Assembly: GCF_030818895.1 (NCBI RefSeq)
Contig: NZ_JAUTBA010000001.1
Coordinates: forward strand, 2,232,001 to 2,296,000
Reading direction: 5' to 3'
Source: Sphingobacterium zeae
GTDB taxonomy: Bacteria; Bacteroidota; Bacteroidia; Sphingobacteriales; Sphingobacteriaceae
DNA length: 64,000 nucleotides
The stretch's first letter is position 1. Every line of letters starts with the position of its first letter. The notes beneath the pieces were generated by a model. The model was not told where the DNA came from, did no database searches, and was given only the letters and a program-made list of their open reading frames with translations. A program made the position numbers and the translations under genes. Positions 57,040-64,000 of this stretch are shown here, piece after piece.

Positions 57040-57345
57040 ATGCAACGATTGTGGTATTTAATAAGAAATAAGTATTTGTTAGCCGCTTTGGCTTTTTTGG
57101 TGTGGATGTTATTTTTTGATAGAAATGACTTTGCCACACAGTATAGTTATCAAAAACAGAAAGCGAACCTGGAGAGTGAGCGCTCTTTCTACCTTAAGGA
57201 AAATGCCGCAATCATTAAAACAATTAACGATATTCGTTCCAATCCACAGGAAGTACAACGTATTGCGCGTGAGAAGTATAAGATGAAAAAAGATAACGAG
57301 GATATTTATGTTATATCTAAAGTGCCACCTAAAGAAAATCCTTAA
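57040..57345 (+). CDS. Septum formation initiator (FtsB/DivIC-like) protein
   Basis: A 101-residue bitopic membrane protein of the divisome. A single membrane helix lies at about residues 10-27 (KYLLAALAFLVWMLFFD); a coiled coil rich in Glu/Lys follows (YSYQKQKANLESERSFYLKEN), then the family-typical NPQEVQRIAREKYKMKK. It links early and late cell-division proteins. A -7 box four bases before its ATG predicts a leaderless transcript. Confidence 0.9.
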   Translation: MQRLWYLIRNKYLLAALAFLVWMLFFDRNDFATQYSYQKQKANLESERSFYLKENAAIIKTINDIRSNPQEVQRIAREKYKMKKDNEDIYVISKVPPKENP

Positions 57346-57370
57346 TAGCGGAGAAATATATTCAAAACAT

Positions 57371-57407
57371 AAAAAGCAAGCGGCCATCACATTTACATGA
57401 TGGCCGC
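57371..57407 (-). terminator. Terminator of the DUF4397 gene
   Basis: GCGGCCATCA and TGATGGCCGC pair over ten bp; on the minus strand TTGCTTTTT follows, 30 bases past the DUF4397 stop. Confidence 0.8.
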
Positions 57408-57437
57408 CGTTATAAAAAGTGAATAGATATGGGTATT

Positions 57438-58151
57438 TTAATTCGCTGCTTGAGCTACTAAACCAATGTATAATGGTTTGTTTTCATCATTTGCCTTACC
57501 GATAAGTATTAAAGAATAATAATAGCCTCCAGCCAATTTAATTTCGCTCCGGGTCGCGATTGTTTTCCCTGCTTTATCACGTGCTGTTACAGTAAATGTT
57601 CCACTTTTTTGCGCAATAAATCCCTGATGCGCGTTTGCCGAGTTCTGTGTTTCTTTAGCTCTATTTGTCCATTCTGAAGGGGAGGTCTCACTGCCGATCT
57701 GAAGGGTTACCTGATCTGTTCCCTCCGCGAGATTAAAGAAGCGTAAACCGGATTCGGTGTTTTTAATTTCCTTGTTGATTCTGTCGGTCGTGATTATCTG
57801 TACCGGTTTTGATTTTGTTCCAAATAGAAAGGATGTATATATCGTACTGTCTTTTACAGTAATTGTTGTATCAGTCAAGATACTGTTATATTCGGAGGAA
57901 ACAGCTATTTTTCGAGCTCCGGTGAATAGTCCAACGATTGGCCTATAGCTTTTAAATTCCATAGGATAATTGGGGTTTTGTAAAGCCCCGCCATCCGCAT
58001 AATAGACGACAGCATTAGCGTCGCTGTAACCATTAACCATGGTAAAGAGCGCCATAGGAATTTTTTGGTCATCATTATCTTTCAGACAGCTTGAAAGTAA
58101 GAATGTCGCTAGAACAAGGGAGATAAAATTGAATAATCTATAGTTTTTCAT
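57438..58151 (-). CDS. DUF4397 lipoprotein
   Basis: A 237-residue exported protein. The N-terminus is a lipoprotein signal with lipobox LLSSC around residues 18-22, followed by the beta-rich DUF4397 domain(s) (TMVNGYSDANAVVYYADGG, RFFNLAEGTDQVTLQIG, TFTVTARDKAGKTIATRS). Probably a cell-surface or periplasmic-facing anchored protein; no function is known. Single-gene unit. Confidence 0.88.
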   Translation of the reverse strand: MKNYRLFNFISLVLATFLLSSCLKDNDDQKIPMALFTMVNGYSDANAVVYYADGGALQNPNYPMEFKSYRPIVGLFTGARKIAVSSEYNSILTDTTITVKDSTIYTSFLFGTKSKPVQIITTDRINKEIKNTESGLRFFNLAEGTDQVTLQIGSETSPSEWTNRAKETQNSANAHQGFIAQKSGTFTVTARDKAGKTIATRSEIKLAGGYYYSLILIGKANDENKPLYIGLVAQAAN

Positions 58152-58466
58152 AACTGTGTAACATTAAATCTTTTGTTGTATAAAACACATTGCGCTTGTG
58201 TTGTCTATTATACGCACATTAAAGATAGTTTGCTACAGCTAGCTATAAAAATAATAAATTTTTGTGTAGCTGTCATTTAATCCAGCGTGCTTTGGCTATT
58301 CCGAGTGTAAAATAGCTCGTATTGCTTGATAGTAAATCTTTGCCGTATCATATCTTCACCGTAGTGCAAATAATTTGGTTGTCCTGATCTGGTGATCCTG
58401 ATTGAGCGTGAGTCAGCTGAAATATAGGGATTTGGATTATTAATCTAGTAATCCTAATTTTGGGGT
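58152..58466. other. Divergent promoter region between DUF4397 and DUF1232 genes
   Basis: A 315-base gap without a gene. Its right end contains the DUF1232 promoter. AGCTAGCTA and TAGCTGTCA-type short palindromes near 58235-58275 are not convincing structures. Confidence 0.5.
58431..58462 (+). promoter_or_regulatory. Promoter of the DUF1232 gene (leaderless geometry)
   Basis: TTTG (58431-58434), 20 bases, TAATTTTG (58455-58462): a full consensus match. The ATG at 58467 is only four bases beyond, where transcription should begin. Confidence 0.8.
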
Positions 58467-58838
58467 ATGAACAGTAGAATCAAGAAGATTGCAACAGGTC
58501 TGTTTGAGCGCTTTAGACAACGTAAAATTACGGAGACGGAGTTATCACAGGCGGAATCTAAGGCAAAAAACTTAGGTAGCTATGTTGGCGAATTTAAATT
58601 ACTGATCGCGATGTGTAAAGACGCAATCACAGGTAAGTTTAAGATGAACAACTGGAATCTATCCATCATCATCGGAACGATCATTTATGTGATTTCTCCG
58701 ATAGATGCCATCCCTGATTTTATTGCTGTTGGCGGCTGGATAGATGATGTAGCTATTGTAGCTTATGCCATCCGTAAACTGTCGGAGGAGATAGAACGTT
58801 ATAAGCTCGAAAGATTGAACGTTGAAATAAACAATTAA
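58467..58838 (+). CDS. DUF1232 (YkvA-like) membrane protein
   Basis: A 123-residue protein. After a helical, charged N-terminal half, the DUF1232 core SIIIGTIIYVISPIDAIPDFIAVGGWIDDVAIVAYAIRKL (quoted in outline) gives a membrane hairpin with the conserved SPID-x-IPD motif. Function unknown. Its promoter predicts an mRNA starting at or next to the ATG. A strong terminator follows directly. Confidence 0.9.
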   Translation: MNSRIKKIATGLFERFRQRKITETELSQAESKAKNLGSYVGEFKLLIAMCKDAITGKFKMNNWNLSIIIGTIIYVISPIDAIPDFIAVGGWIDDVAIVAYAIRKLSEEIERYKLERLNVEINN

Positions 58839-58840
58839 TA

Positions 58841-58871
58841 AAAAAGCAACTTTGTACAAAGTTGCTTTTTT
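58841..58871. terminator. Terminator between DUF1232 and purH
   Basis: AAAAAGCAACTTTG and CAAAGTTGCTTTTT pair perfectly around two to four bases, with A and T tracts on either side, so it can serve both convergent genes. Confidence 0.92.
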
Positions 58872-58890
58872 ATTAATTGTTGAAGTCTGC

Positions 58891-60417
58891 TTAGTGCTTA
58901 AAGTGTCTAACTCCCGTTGTCACCATTGAAATTCCTTTTTCATTGGCCATATCTATCGACAACTGATCCTTGATTGAACCACCGGGTTGCAATACGGTTG
59001 CAATACCTGCTTCCGACGCGATTTCAACGCAATCAGGGAAAGGAAAGAAAGCATCTGATGCCATTGCACAGCCTTTGAGATCAAAACCGAAAGAAACCGC
59101 TTTCTCGATAGCTTGTCTTAATGCGTCTACACGGGATGTTTGACCTACTCCTGACGCTAATAAAGTGCCATTTTTGGCAAACACGATTGTATTTGACTTG
59201 GTATGTTTAACGATTTTGTTCGCAAAGTATAGGTCTTGAAGTTGTTCGTCAGTAGGTTCTACTTTCGTTACAGTAACCATTTGCGCTGCATTTTCAATTG
59301 TTTTGTCTTTATCTTGTAGAATAACACCGTTCAACAATGTTTTGAACTGTTGACTAGGTAATGTAACCTCTTTACGAACAAGAATAATTCTATTCTTTTT
59401 CGCGGTAAGTATAGCGATAGCTTCCTCAGAATAAGAAGGTGCGATCAATACTTCAAAGAATAATTTATTAATTTCTTCAGCTGTTGAAGCATCTACCTGA
59501 CCGTTTGTTATTAAAACTCCACCAAACGCTGAAACAGGATCACAAGCCAATGCATCTAACCAGGCTTGTTTTATCGTTGGTCTGGAGGCAACTCCACACG
59601 CATTTGTGTGTTTTAGAATCGCAAATGTAGGTTCTGTAAACTCATCGATTAAATCTACCGCCGCATCAATGTCAACAAGATTATTATAAGATAACTCTTT
59701 GCCGCTTAATTTATCAAACATGTTATCTAAATCGCCAAAGAAGACGCCTTTTTGGTGAGGATTTTCACCATAGCGCAATACTTGGGCTTTTTGTTCAGAT
59801 TGTTTAAAAACTTGAATTGGGTTTTCTTGATTGAAGTAGTTGAAGATTGCTGTATCGTAATGCGACGATGTATTAAATGCGCGTTTGGCAAATTCTTTAC
59901 GTTGTTCTAGCGAAGTACTACCATCTTGATTTGCTAGTATTTCTTCCAATGTTTGATAATCATTTTTGGAAGAGATAATTACAACATCGTTAAAGTTCTT
60001 AGCCGCTGCACGGATCAGAGAAATTCCACCGATATCAATTTTTTCGATAATATCTTGTTCGGATGCACCAGAACCAACTGTTTCTTCAAACGGGTACAAA
60101 TCCACAATAACCAAATCGATCTCAGGTATCTCATATTGGGCAAGCTGCTGTTGATCAGACGCAAGGGGGCGGCGAGCCAAAATACCTCCAAACACTTTTG
60201 GATGCAAAGTTTTTACACGACCACCTAGAATAGAAGGATAGCTCGTGAGGTCTTCAACTGGAACAACATCTATACCTAAATCTTTGATAAAGGTTTCTGT
60301 TCCGCCAGTGGAATAGAAGGTAACACCGTATTTGTTTAATAATTCAACTAAAGGAGCTAGGCCGTCTTTATAATAGACTGAAACCAAAGCATTTTTAATC
60401 TTTACAGGATGGTTCAT
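58891..60417 (-). CDS. purH: Bifunctional AICAR transformylase/IMP cyclohydrolase
   Basis: A 508-residue enzyme performing the last two steps of IMP synthesis. The N-terminal methylglyoxal-synthase-like cyclohydrolase domain (1-195; NALVSVYYKDGL, YPSILGGRVKTLHPKVFGGI, VIVDLYPFE) is followed by the transformylase domain with YGENPHQKG, LKHTNACGVAS and the C-terminal ATVLQPGGSIKD. Complete and of normal length. A consensus-like promoter lies just upstream. Confidence 0.97.
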   Translation of the reverse strand: MNHPVKIKNALVSVYYKDGLAPLVELLNKYGVTFYSTGGTETFIKDLGIDVVPVEDLTSYPSILGGRVKTLHPKVFGGILARRPLASDQQQLAQYEIPEIDLVIVDLYPFEETVGSGASEQDIIEKIDIGGISLIRAAAKNFNDVVIISSKNDYQTLEEILANQDGSTSLEQRKEFAKRAFNTSSHYDTAIFNYFNQENPIQVFKQSEQKAQVLRYGENPHQKGVFFGDLDNMFDKLSGKELSYNNLVDIDAAVDLIDEFTEPTFAILKHTNACGVASRPTIKQAWLDALACDPVSAFGGVLITNGQVDASTAEEINKLFFEVLIAPSYSEEAIAILTAKKNRIILVRKEVTLPSQQFKTLLNGVILQDKDKTIENAAQMVTVTKVEPTDEQLQDLYFANKIVKHTKSNTIVFAKNGTLLASGVGQTSRVDALRQAIEKAVSFGFDLKGCAMASDAFFPFPDCVEIASEAGIATVLQPGGSIKDQLSIDMANEKGISMVTTGVRHFKH

Positions 60418-60440
60418 TATGATGGATTTGTTTCGTGGCG

Positions 60441-60471
60441 CAAAGATAGGTATTTAAAATCTTGATATCAA
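60441..60471 (-). promoter_or_regulatory. Promoter of purH
   Basis: On the minus strand TTG (60471-60469), 20 bases, TATCTTTG (60448-60441) fits the Bacteroidota consensus. Leader about 20 bases. No purine riboswitch is visible. Confidence 0.65.
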
Positions 60472-60525
60472 TAAATCTACTTTAAAATAAAGGAGAATCT
60501 ATTTGATAGCTTCTCCTTCGTAATT

Positions 60526-61164
60526 TTATACCAAATTGAGCTTTAACTTTAGCTCTTCAGAAATTTGATTGGTGATCTCCCATATTGGTTCTGGCTCATC
60601 GGTATTATTGAATATTACCTGATCGCAAGTATCTTGATAGGGTAATAGATACTCGTTGTAAGATGGAAGTACATGGTTCACCCATTTGTACATCACATCG
60701 TCTTCAAAGTAGCCCCTTTCAACCAAATCGCGGTGTAGGCGTCGTCTCAATGCAATATCTTGATCGGCACTTAAAAATATCTTATGATTGATTAAATCAT
60801 TAATTTCTGTGTAATAGAAAATGAATAAGCCTTCGATAATTAAAATCGGAGCCGGTTTAATCTCTAGAATTTTTGGTGTTAAGGCAGGATTGTTAAAGGT
60901 ATACTCTTCCTTATGGATTGTCTCACCATTAAAAAGTGCTTTGATATCTTTATAAAAAGCTTGTCTGTCGATTGATGTTGGAATATCGAAGTTATAGAGC
61001 CTATTTTCCTCCTGAGTTTTGGTATTGGCAGGGATGTAATAATCATCTTGGGAAATTAAGGTGACCTCACTAGGCTTGAAATGTTTTAAAAAACTATTTA
61101 AGAAAAAAGTCTTTCCAGAGCCACTACTACCGGCAATTCCTAGGACATACGGTTTGTTATTCAT
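60526..61164 (-). CDS. udk: Uridine kinase family protein
   Basis: A 212-residue P-loop kinase that would phosphorylate uridine/cytidine for pyrimidine salvage. It has GIAGSSGSGKTFFLNSFL (P-loop), YNFDIPTSIDRQAF and the lid-like LRRRLHRDLVERGY. The residue set fits uridine kinase better than pantothenate kinase, but phosphoribulokinase-like relatives cannot be fully excluded. It lies 32 bases after the LysM protein gene and ends that unit. Confidence 0.88.
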   Translation of the reverse strand: MNNKPYVLGIAGSSGSGKTFFLNSFLKHFKPSEVTLISQDDYYIPANTKTQEENRLYNFDIPTSIDRQAFYKDIKALFNGETIHKEEYTFNNPALTPKILEIKPAPILIIEGLFIFYYTEINDLINHKIFLSADQDIALRRRLHRDLVERGYFEDDVMYKWVNHVLPSYNEYLLPYQDTCDQVIFNNTDEPEPIWEITNQISEELKLKLNLV

Positions 61165-61196
61165 TTGTATTGTGCTGTAAAAGCTATTTGATTGTG

Positions 61197-62120
61197 TTAA
61201 TTTTCTAGCGGTAATCCATACGCAATTTCCACCTGGAAGCGTTTATCTAATGCTCCTATACTTGCGGCAGCTGATTTTGACAACACGACAATTGCATTTT
61301 GGTTCTCGGCATTATCATTAAATTTGCCCACTACTTTTGCGTATGTAACACTTTTCGTCATCGGGTTGGTAATTTTTAGAATGGTACCTACTGGAGCCGA
61401 CTTGTGTAGCGCAAGGTTACTGGTGCCCTGAGATGAAAGTCCATCAATCCACACACCAATACCACGTTCTGATTTCTCACGGATTCCATAACGGTTTGTT
61501 GAAATTTGATTTTCTTCTTTGTTATCATCGTCTGTGGAGTCGGGGCTTACAATTTCGATTCCTTTAGGCTCTACTAATTTTGGTCTTTCCGGTGGGAGCG
61601 GTTGATTGGGGATCATGAGTTTCATTCCACCGCTAATGATATTATTTTTTATATTGTTCGCTTTTTTGATATCTTCAACAGAGATACTAAACCTTTTGGA
61701 TATCGCGTAAAGTGTTTCTTTTTCACCAACAATGTATTCCGTAAAACCCTCTTGCTGCTGCGGATTACGCGGATTTAGCGCTGCCGGATTGCTACGGTCG
61801 TTAGTAATGACAGGTTTCGCTTTTCGACCGGTCGGAATCTTAACGATCTGACCAAGATTTAGCGTACCATTACCATTTATTTGAGTCAATTGTCCTACCG
61901 TTGTTTTATACTTCTTACTTAGCTGGTAGTAATTGTCTCCTTTTTCAATTTTGAATAGTATAAATTCTTCACCATTAATCACCTCATTTCCGATTGAATC
62001 GGGAATAGAATAAGTAGATAAAGATGTTGAATTTTTCGCTTCAACGTGTTGAATAGCTACTACCACGATGGATAGCATAGCTATCTTTTTATATGTCTTT
62101 AATTCGAATAAAACTTTCAT
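61197..62120 (-). CDS. LysM protein with C-terminal double-psi beta-barrel
   Basis: A 307-residue exported protein. A hydrophobic N-terminal segment (KIAMLSIVVVAIQHVEA) is followed by two LysM domains (about 52-95, GDNYYQLSKKYKTTVGQL; about 128-175, KETLYAISKRFSISVEDI) that bind peptidoglycan, a linker, and an RlpA-like double-psi barrel (about 215-303, GVWIDGLSSQGTSNLALHKS, AKVVGKFNDN). It probably acts at the cell wall. It lies 11 bases after the DUF4905-like gene. Confidence 0.85.
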   Translation of the reverse strand: MKVLFELKTYKKIAMLSIVVVAIQHVEAKNSTSLSTYSIPDSIGNEVINGEEFILFKIEKGDNYYQLSKKYKTTVGQLTQINGNGTLNLGQIVKIPTGRKAKPVITNDRSNPAALNPRNPQQQEGFTEYIVGEKETLYAISKRFSISVEDIKKANNIKNNIISGGMKLMIPNQPLPPERPKLVEPKGIEIVSPDSTDDDNKEENQISTNRYGIREKSERGIGVWIDGLSSQGTSNLALHKSAPVGTILKITNPMTKSVTYAKVVGKFNDNAENQNAIVVLSKSAAASIGALDKRFQVEIAYGLPLEN

Positions 62121-62131
62121 ATATTTTGCAA

Positions 62132-62887
62132 TTATACTAAATACGAAACAAACTCCCGTTTATTATCTGTCAAAAGGAATATTTGTCTGTGAATAAGAAA
62201 ATAAATGTTGAAGAGCTTTAATTCCAGTCCCGAAACCGCAAGGATAGACTCTATCAACATTTCTCTTGTCGATTGAACTAACCTGATTTGATAGCGATTA
62301 TTTTTTTGTTTTTCATAGAAAGCCCAAATAAAGTAGTCATTCACGCTATTTATCCAGATATCACCATCAATAGGGAAGTCCTTCAAAAATAGGGGTATTT
62401 CACCATTATAGATAATTGGATAGACAAGTTGACTGCTATAAGGTTTAATGGTAATCAAATTTTTGCTTTCAATTGACATCGACTGGATATTCAAAAATAA
62501 TTCAAGACCCTGCACTACTGTTTTGGGCCTAATAATCAATCCTTGATCAACAAGATTGATGAAAACATAATTAAACCAAGTTTCTTGATACTGTGGGTTG
62601 AAGCAATCGATTATCTGTATCCCTGCATCGATAGGTGAATTATTAGAAATCTTCTTTAGTATTAATTTTTTGCATTGAATTCCACCAAGTACCCATTCTC
62701 TGGTGATTGCCTTGAAGTCTTGCAGGACATAAGTTCCTTCAAAAGTGATGACGTTGAAATAGGGGAAGGTATCTTCTGGATTTCTTGTTTCTATGGCGAT
62801 CAATTTATTTTTTGCATCAATTTCTACGCGCCAAATTGGGTATGTAAAAATGAGATTGAAAGCTTTTGAAATTTCCTGATTTGTCAT
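62132..62887 (-). CDS. Hypothetical protein, DUF4905-like
   Basis: A 251-residue cytoplasmic protein without signal peptide or membrane helix. Beta-strand-rich sequence such as WRVEIDAKNKLIAIETRNP and IWINSVNDYFIWAFYEKQ recalls DUF4905 of Sphingobacteriaceae, a recognition I hold with moderate confidence. A longer start at 62938 exists; the ATG at 62887 is preferred. It is followed by the LysM gene 11 bases on, so the two are co-transcribed. Confidence 0.65.
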   Translation of the reverse strand: MTNQEISKAFNLIFTYPIWRVEIDAKNKLIAIETRNPEDTFPYFNVITFEGTYVLQDFKAITREWVLGGIQCKKLILKKISNNSPIDAGIQIIDCFNPQYQETWFNYVFINLVDQGLIIRPKTVVQGLELFLNIQSMSIESKNLITIKPYSSQLVYPIIYNGEIPLFLKDFPIDGDIWINSVNDYFIWAFYEKQKNNRYQIRLVQSTREMLIESILAVSGLELKLFNIYFLIHRQIFLLTDNKREFVSYLV

Positions 62888-62961
62888 GTGATTTAAATCC
62901 AAGGGAACAAACTTAGATAAAGTATGAGTTAAATGCAAAAATAATAGCTAACGGACGTGTC

Positions 62962-62991
62962 AAAAAAAAAGTCCAGACAACGCTGGACTTT
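62962..62991 (-). terminator. Terminator of the FadL-family porin gene
   Basis: On the minus strand AAGTCCAG pairs with CTGGACTT around a six-base loop and is followed by a run of nine T. It lies 20 bases after the porin stop. Confidence 0.92.
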
Positions 62992-63009
62992 CTTGAAGAC
63001 AAATATATC

Positions 63010-64000
63010 TTAAAATTTTGAACCAATTGTTAGTATAACATTTGTTCGTTGGTTTTTTATATCTGCAGCGGGGCTTGCAGCGTTCCAATAGTTTTCGTCG
63101 ATAGTATAAGGGCTTTCTTTGTAATTGATGGCATTGTAAGCTCCTGTCAAGTCAATATACATGCCACGGCCTAGTTTTGCACCGATGCCCAGCGATGCCG
63201 TATAATTTGTATAGTCTGAATTTTTATAAGGGTTACCACTATAGTTGAATCCAGCTCTTCCACTGAAGACATTATCAAACAAAACTTCACCACCGATCCT
63301 GGCATTAAATGCGCCTTGATATGTATCTTTGATGTTTTGATTCATGTCTTTTTCTAACGTTTTGCTGTAGTTACCTACATCTCTAAAACGCATAGCAGCA
63401 TAATCCACCCACTCCACATCTGCGGTTATTAATCCTCTTGAAAAAATTTGGCTTGCACCCACAGCTAATTTATAAGGTGTATTCATATTGTACTCCAGGT
63501 AACTATGTCCTGCGTCATCGCTGGTTCGGTACTCTTTAAATGACTTATCTTCATTAGGCCTGAAATAACGAAATTCTGCATTACTATAAGATTCATCCCT
63601 GATGCTCATAAATGTTGGCGATTTCGCCGTGAATCCCATGCTGAAAGTAGGCGTGAACTTGTATATGACCCCAAGTTTAAAATCAACTCCAGTACCATCC
63701 GTTGCTTGCGCATAATCGTCATACAATTCATAATCTTTATCCAACATCTGATTCTTACTGACGTTCTTTGGATCTAAAAATTGAGAATCTGGATTACTTT
63801 TGGCCAAATTTTCGGCGGTTATTGTTTGACCATATTCAGTAAACCAACTTGAGTTGTCATAACTAAATGCTGTAAACCCTAGAGCAGCTCCCAGATATAG
63901 CCTGTTGCTATAGTTTGCACCAAACGACAGAACAGATTCGGATTTGCTTCCCTTTTCTAAGATGGAATTGACTTGATTAAAGCCATTCTTTCCATCGTAA
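63010..64000 (-). CDS. OmpP1/FadL/TodX family outer membrane transport protein, C-terminal part
   Basis: The frame is open to the right edge of the window, so about 329 residues of the C-terminal part are seen. Repeated amphipathic strands (SVLSFGANYSNRLYLGAALGF, IYKFTPTFSMGFTAKSP, LITADVEWVDYAAMRFRD, VILTIGSKF at the end) build a FadL-type barrel for hydrophobic molecules. The last residue Phe matches the outer membrane sorting signal. The N-terminus with the hatch is outside the window. Confidence 0.85.
   Translation of the reverse strand, partial: YDGKNGFNQVNSILEKGSKSESVLSFGANYSNRLYLGAALGFTAFSYDNSSWFTEYGQTITAENLAKSNPDSQFLDPKNVSKNQMLDKDYELYDDYAQATDGTGVDFKLGVIYKFTPTFSMGFTAKSPTFMSIRDESYSNAEFRYFRPNEDKSFKEYRTSDDAGHSYLEYNMNTPYKLAVGASQIFSRGLITADVEWVDYAAMRFRDVGNYSKTLEKDMNQNIKDTYQGAFNARIGGEVLFDNVFSGRAGFNYSGNPYKNSDYTNYTASLGIGAKLGRGMYIDLTGAYNAINYKESPYTIDENYWNAASPAADIKNQRTNVILTIGSKF

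Overview
The window is chromosomal DNA of a Bacteroidota bacterium, most likely Sphingobacterium or a close relative in Sphingobacteriaceae. The evidence is low GC content, TAnnTTTG/TTTG promoters typical of the phylum, SusC/FecA-type TonB receptor architecture, DUF3276, DUF3810, DUF4397 and GIN-domain proteins, and the futalosine menaquinone route. No phage, insertion sequence, integrase or CRISPR array is visible. Most genes are ordinary core or lineage-core genes, so the interest lies mainly in small-scale structure.

Layout: 1-4.5 kb holds the end of a glycan/peptide utilisation locus (partial GtaA-like protein, GH43 lipoprotein, acyltransferase 3) and a lysophospholipase-like hydrolase. 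4.7-6.8 kb is a stress cluster (ECF sigma factor, small membrane proteins, Hsp20). 7-9.4 kb is katG, followed by a DUF1572 gene broken by one in-frame TGA. 10.3-15.3 kb carries a GIN-domain secreted protein, the thiM-thiE-thiD-tenA salvage operon behind a TPP riboswitch, and a VanW protein preceded by four 12-nt repeats. 15.5-23.6 kb holds a dienelactone hydrolase, a beta-hydroxyacid dehydrogenase, a Crp/Fnr regulator, a TonB receptor, a TPR protein, and (to 24.8 kb) tyrA with an aminotransferase. 25-29.6 kb has an MsbA-like ABC exporter and the mqnE-phosphatase-mqnA operon. 30-34.3 kb has a DbpA-type helicase, asnA, and an IscA/cysteine desulfurase pair. 34.4-41.3 kb has AraC-DUF983, a 2-hydroxyacid dehydrogenase followed by a 52-aa gene, and a LiaF-like/LytS/LytTR/serine-hydrolase group. 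43-43.5 kb carries three tRNA-Arg(ACG) genes in two transcription units. 43.5-48.8 kb is the housekeeping block adk-obgE, TM2/DUF2752, carA, eno. 48.9-58.8 kb holds DUF480-MFS-DUF72, an HDAC-like deacetylase, an NdpA-like nucleoid protein, DUF3810, lpxB, a FtsB/DivIC protein, DUF4397 and DUF1232. 58.9-64 kb holds purH, uridine kinase, a LysM/double-psi-barrel protein, a DUF4905-like protein and a partial FadL-family porin.

The most useful observations for follow-up are: at least four genes in which a TAnnTTTG -7 box sits exactly four bases before the ATG, predicting leaderless mRNAs; a promoter / 24-codon ORF / terminator cassette upstream of carA that looks like an attenuator or small RNA; a G10 tract inside the small membrane gene after the ECF sigma factor; paired acceptor-stem changes in the middle tRNA-Arg copy; and a histidine phosphatase inserted between mqnE and mqnA that needs a TTG start. 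All functional assignments come from reading motifs and architecture; no database search was run.
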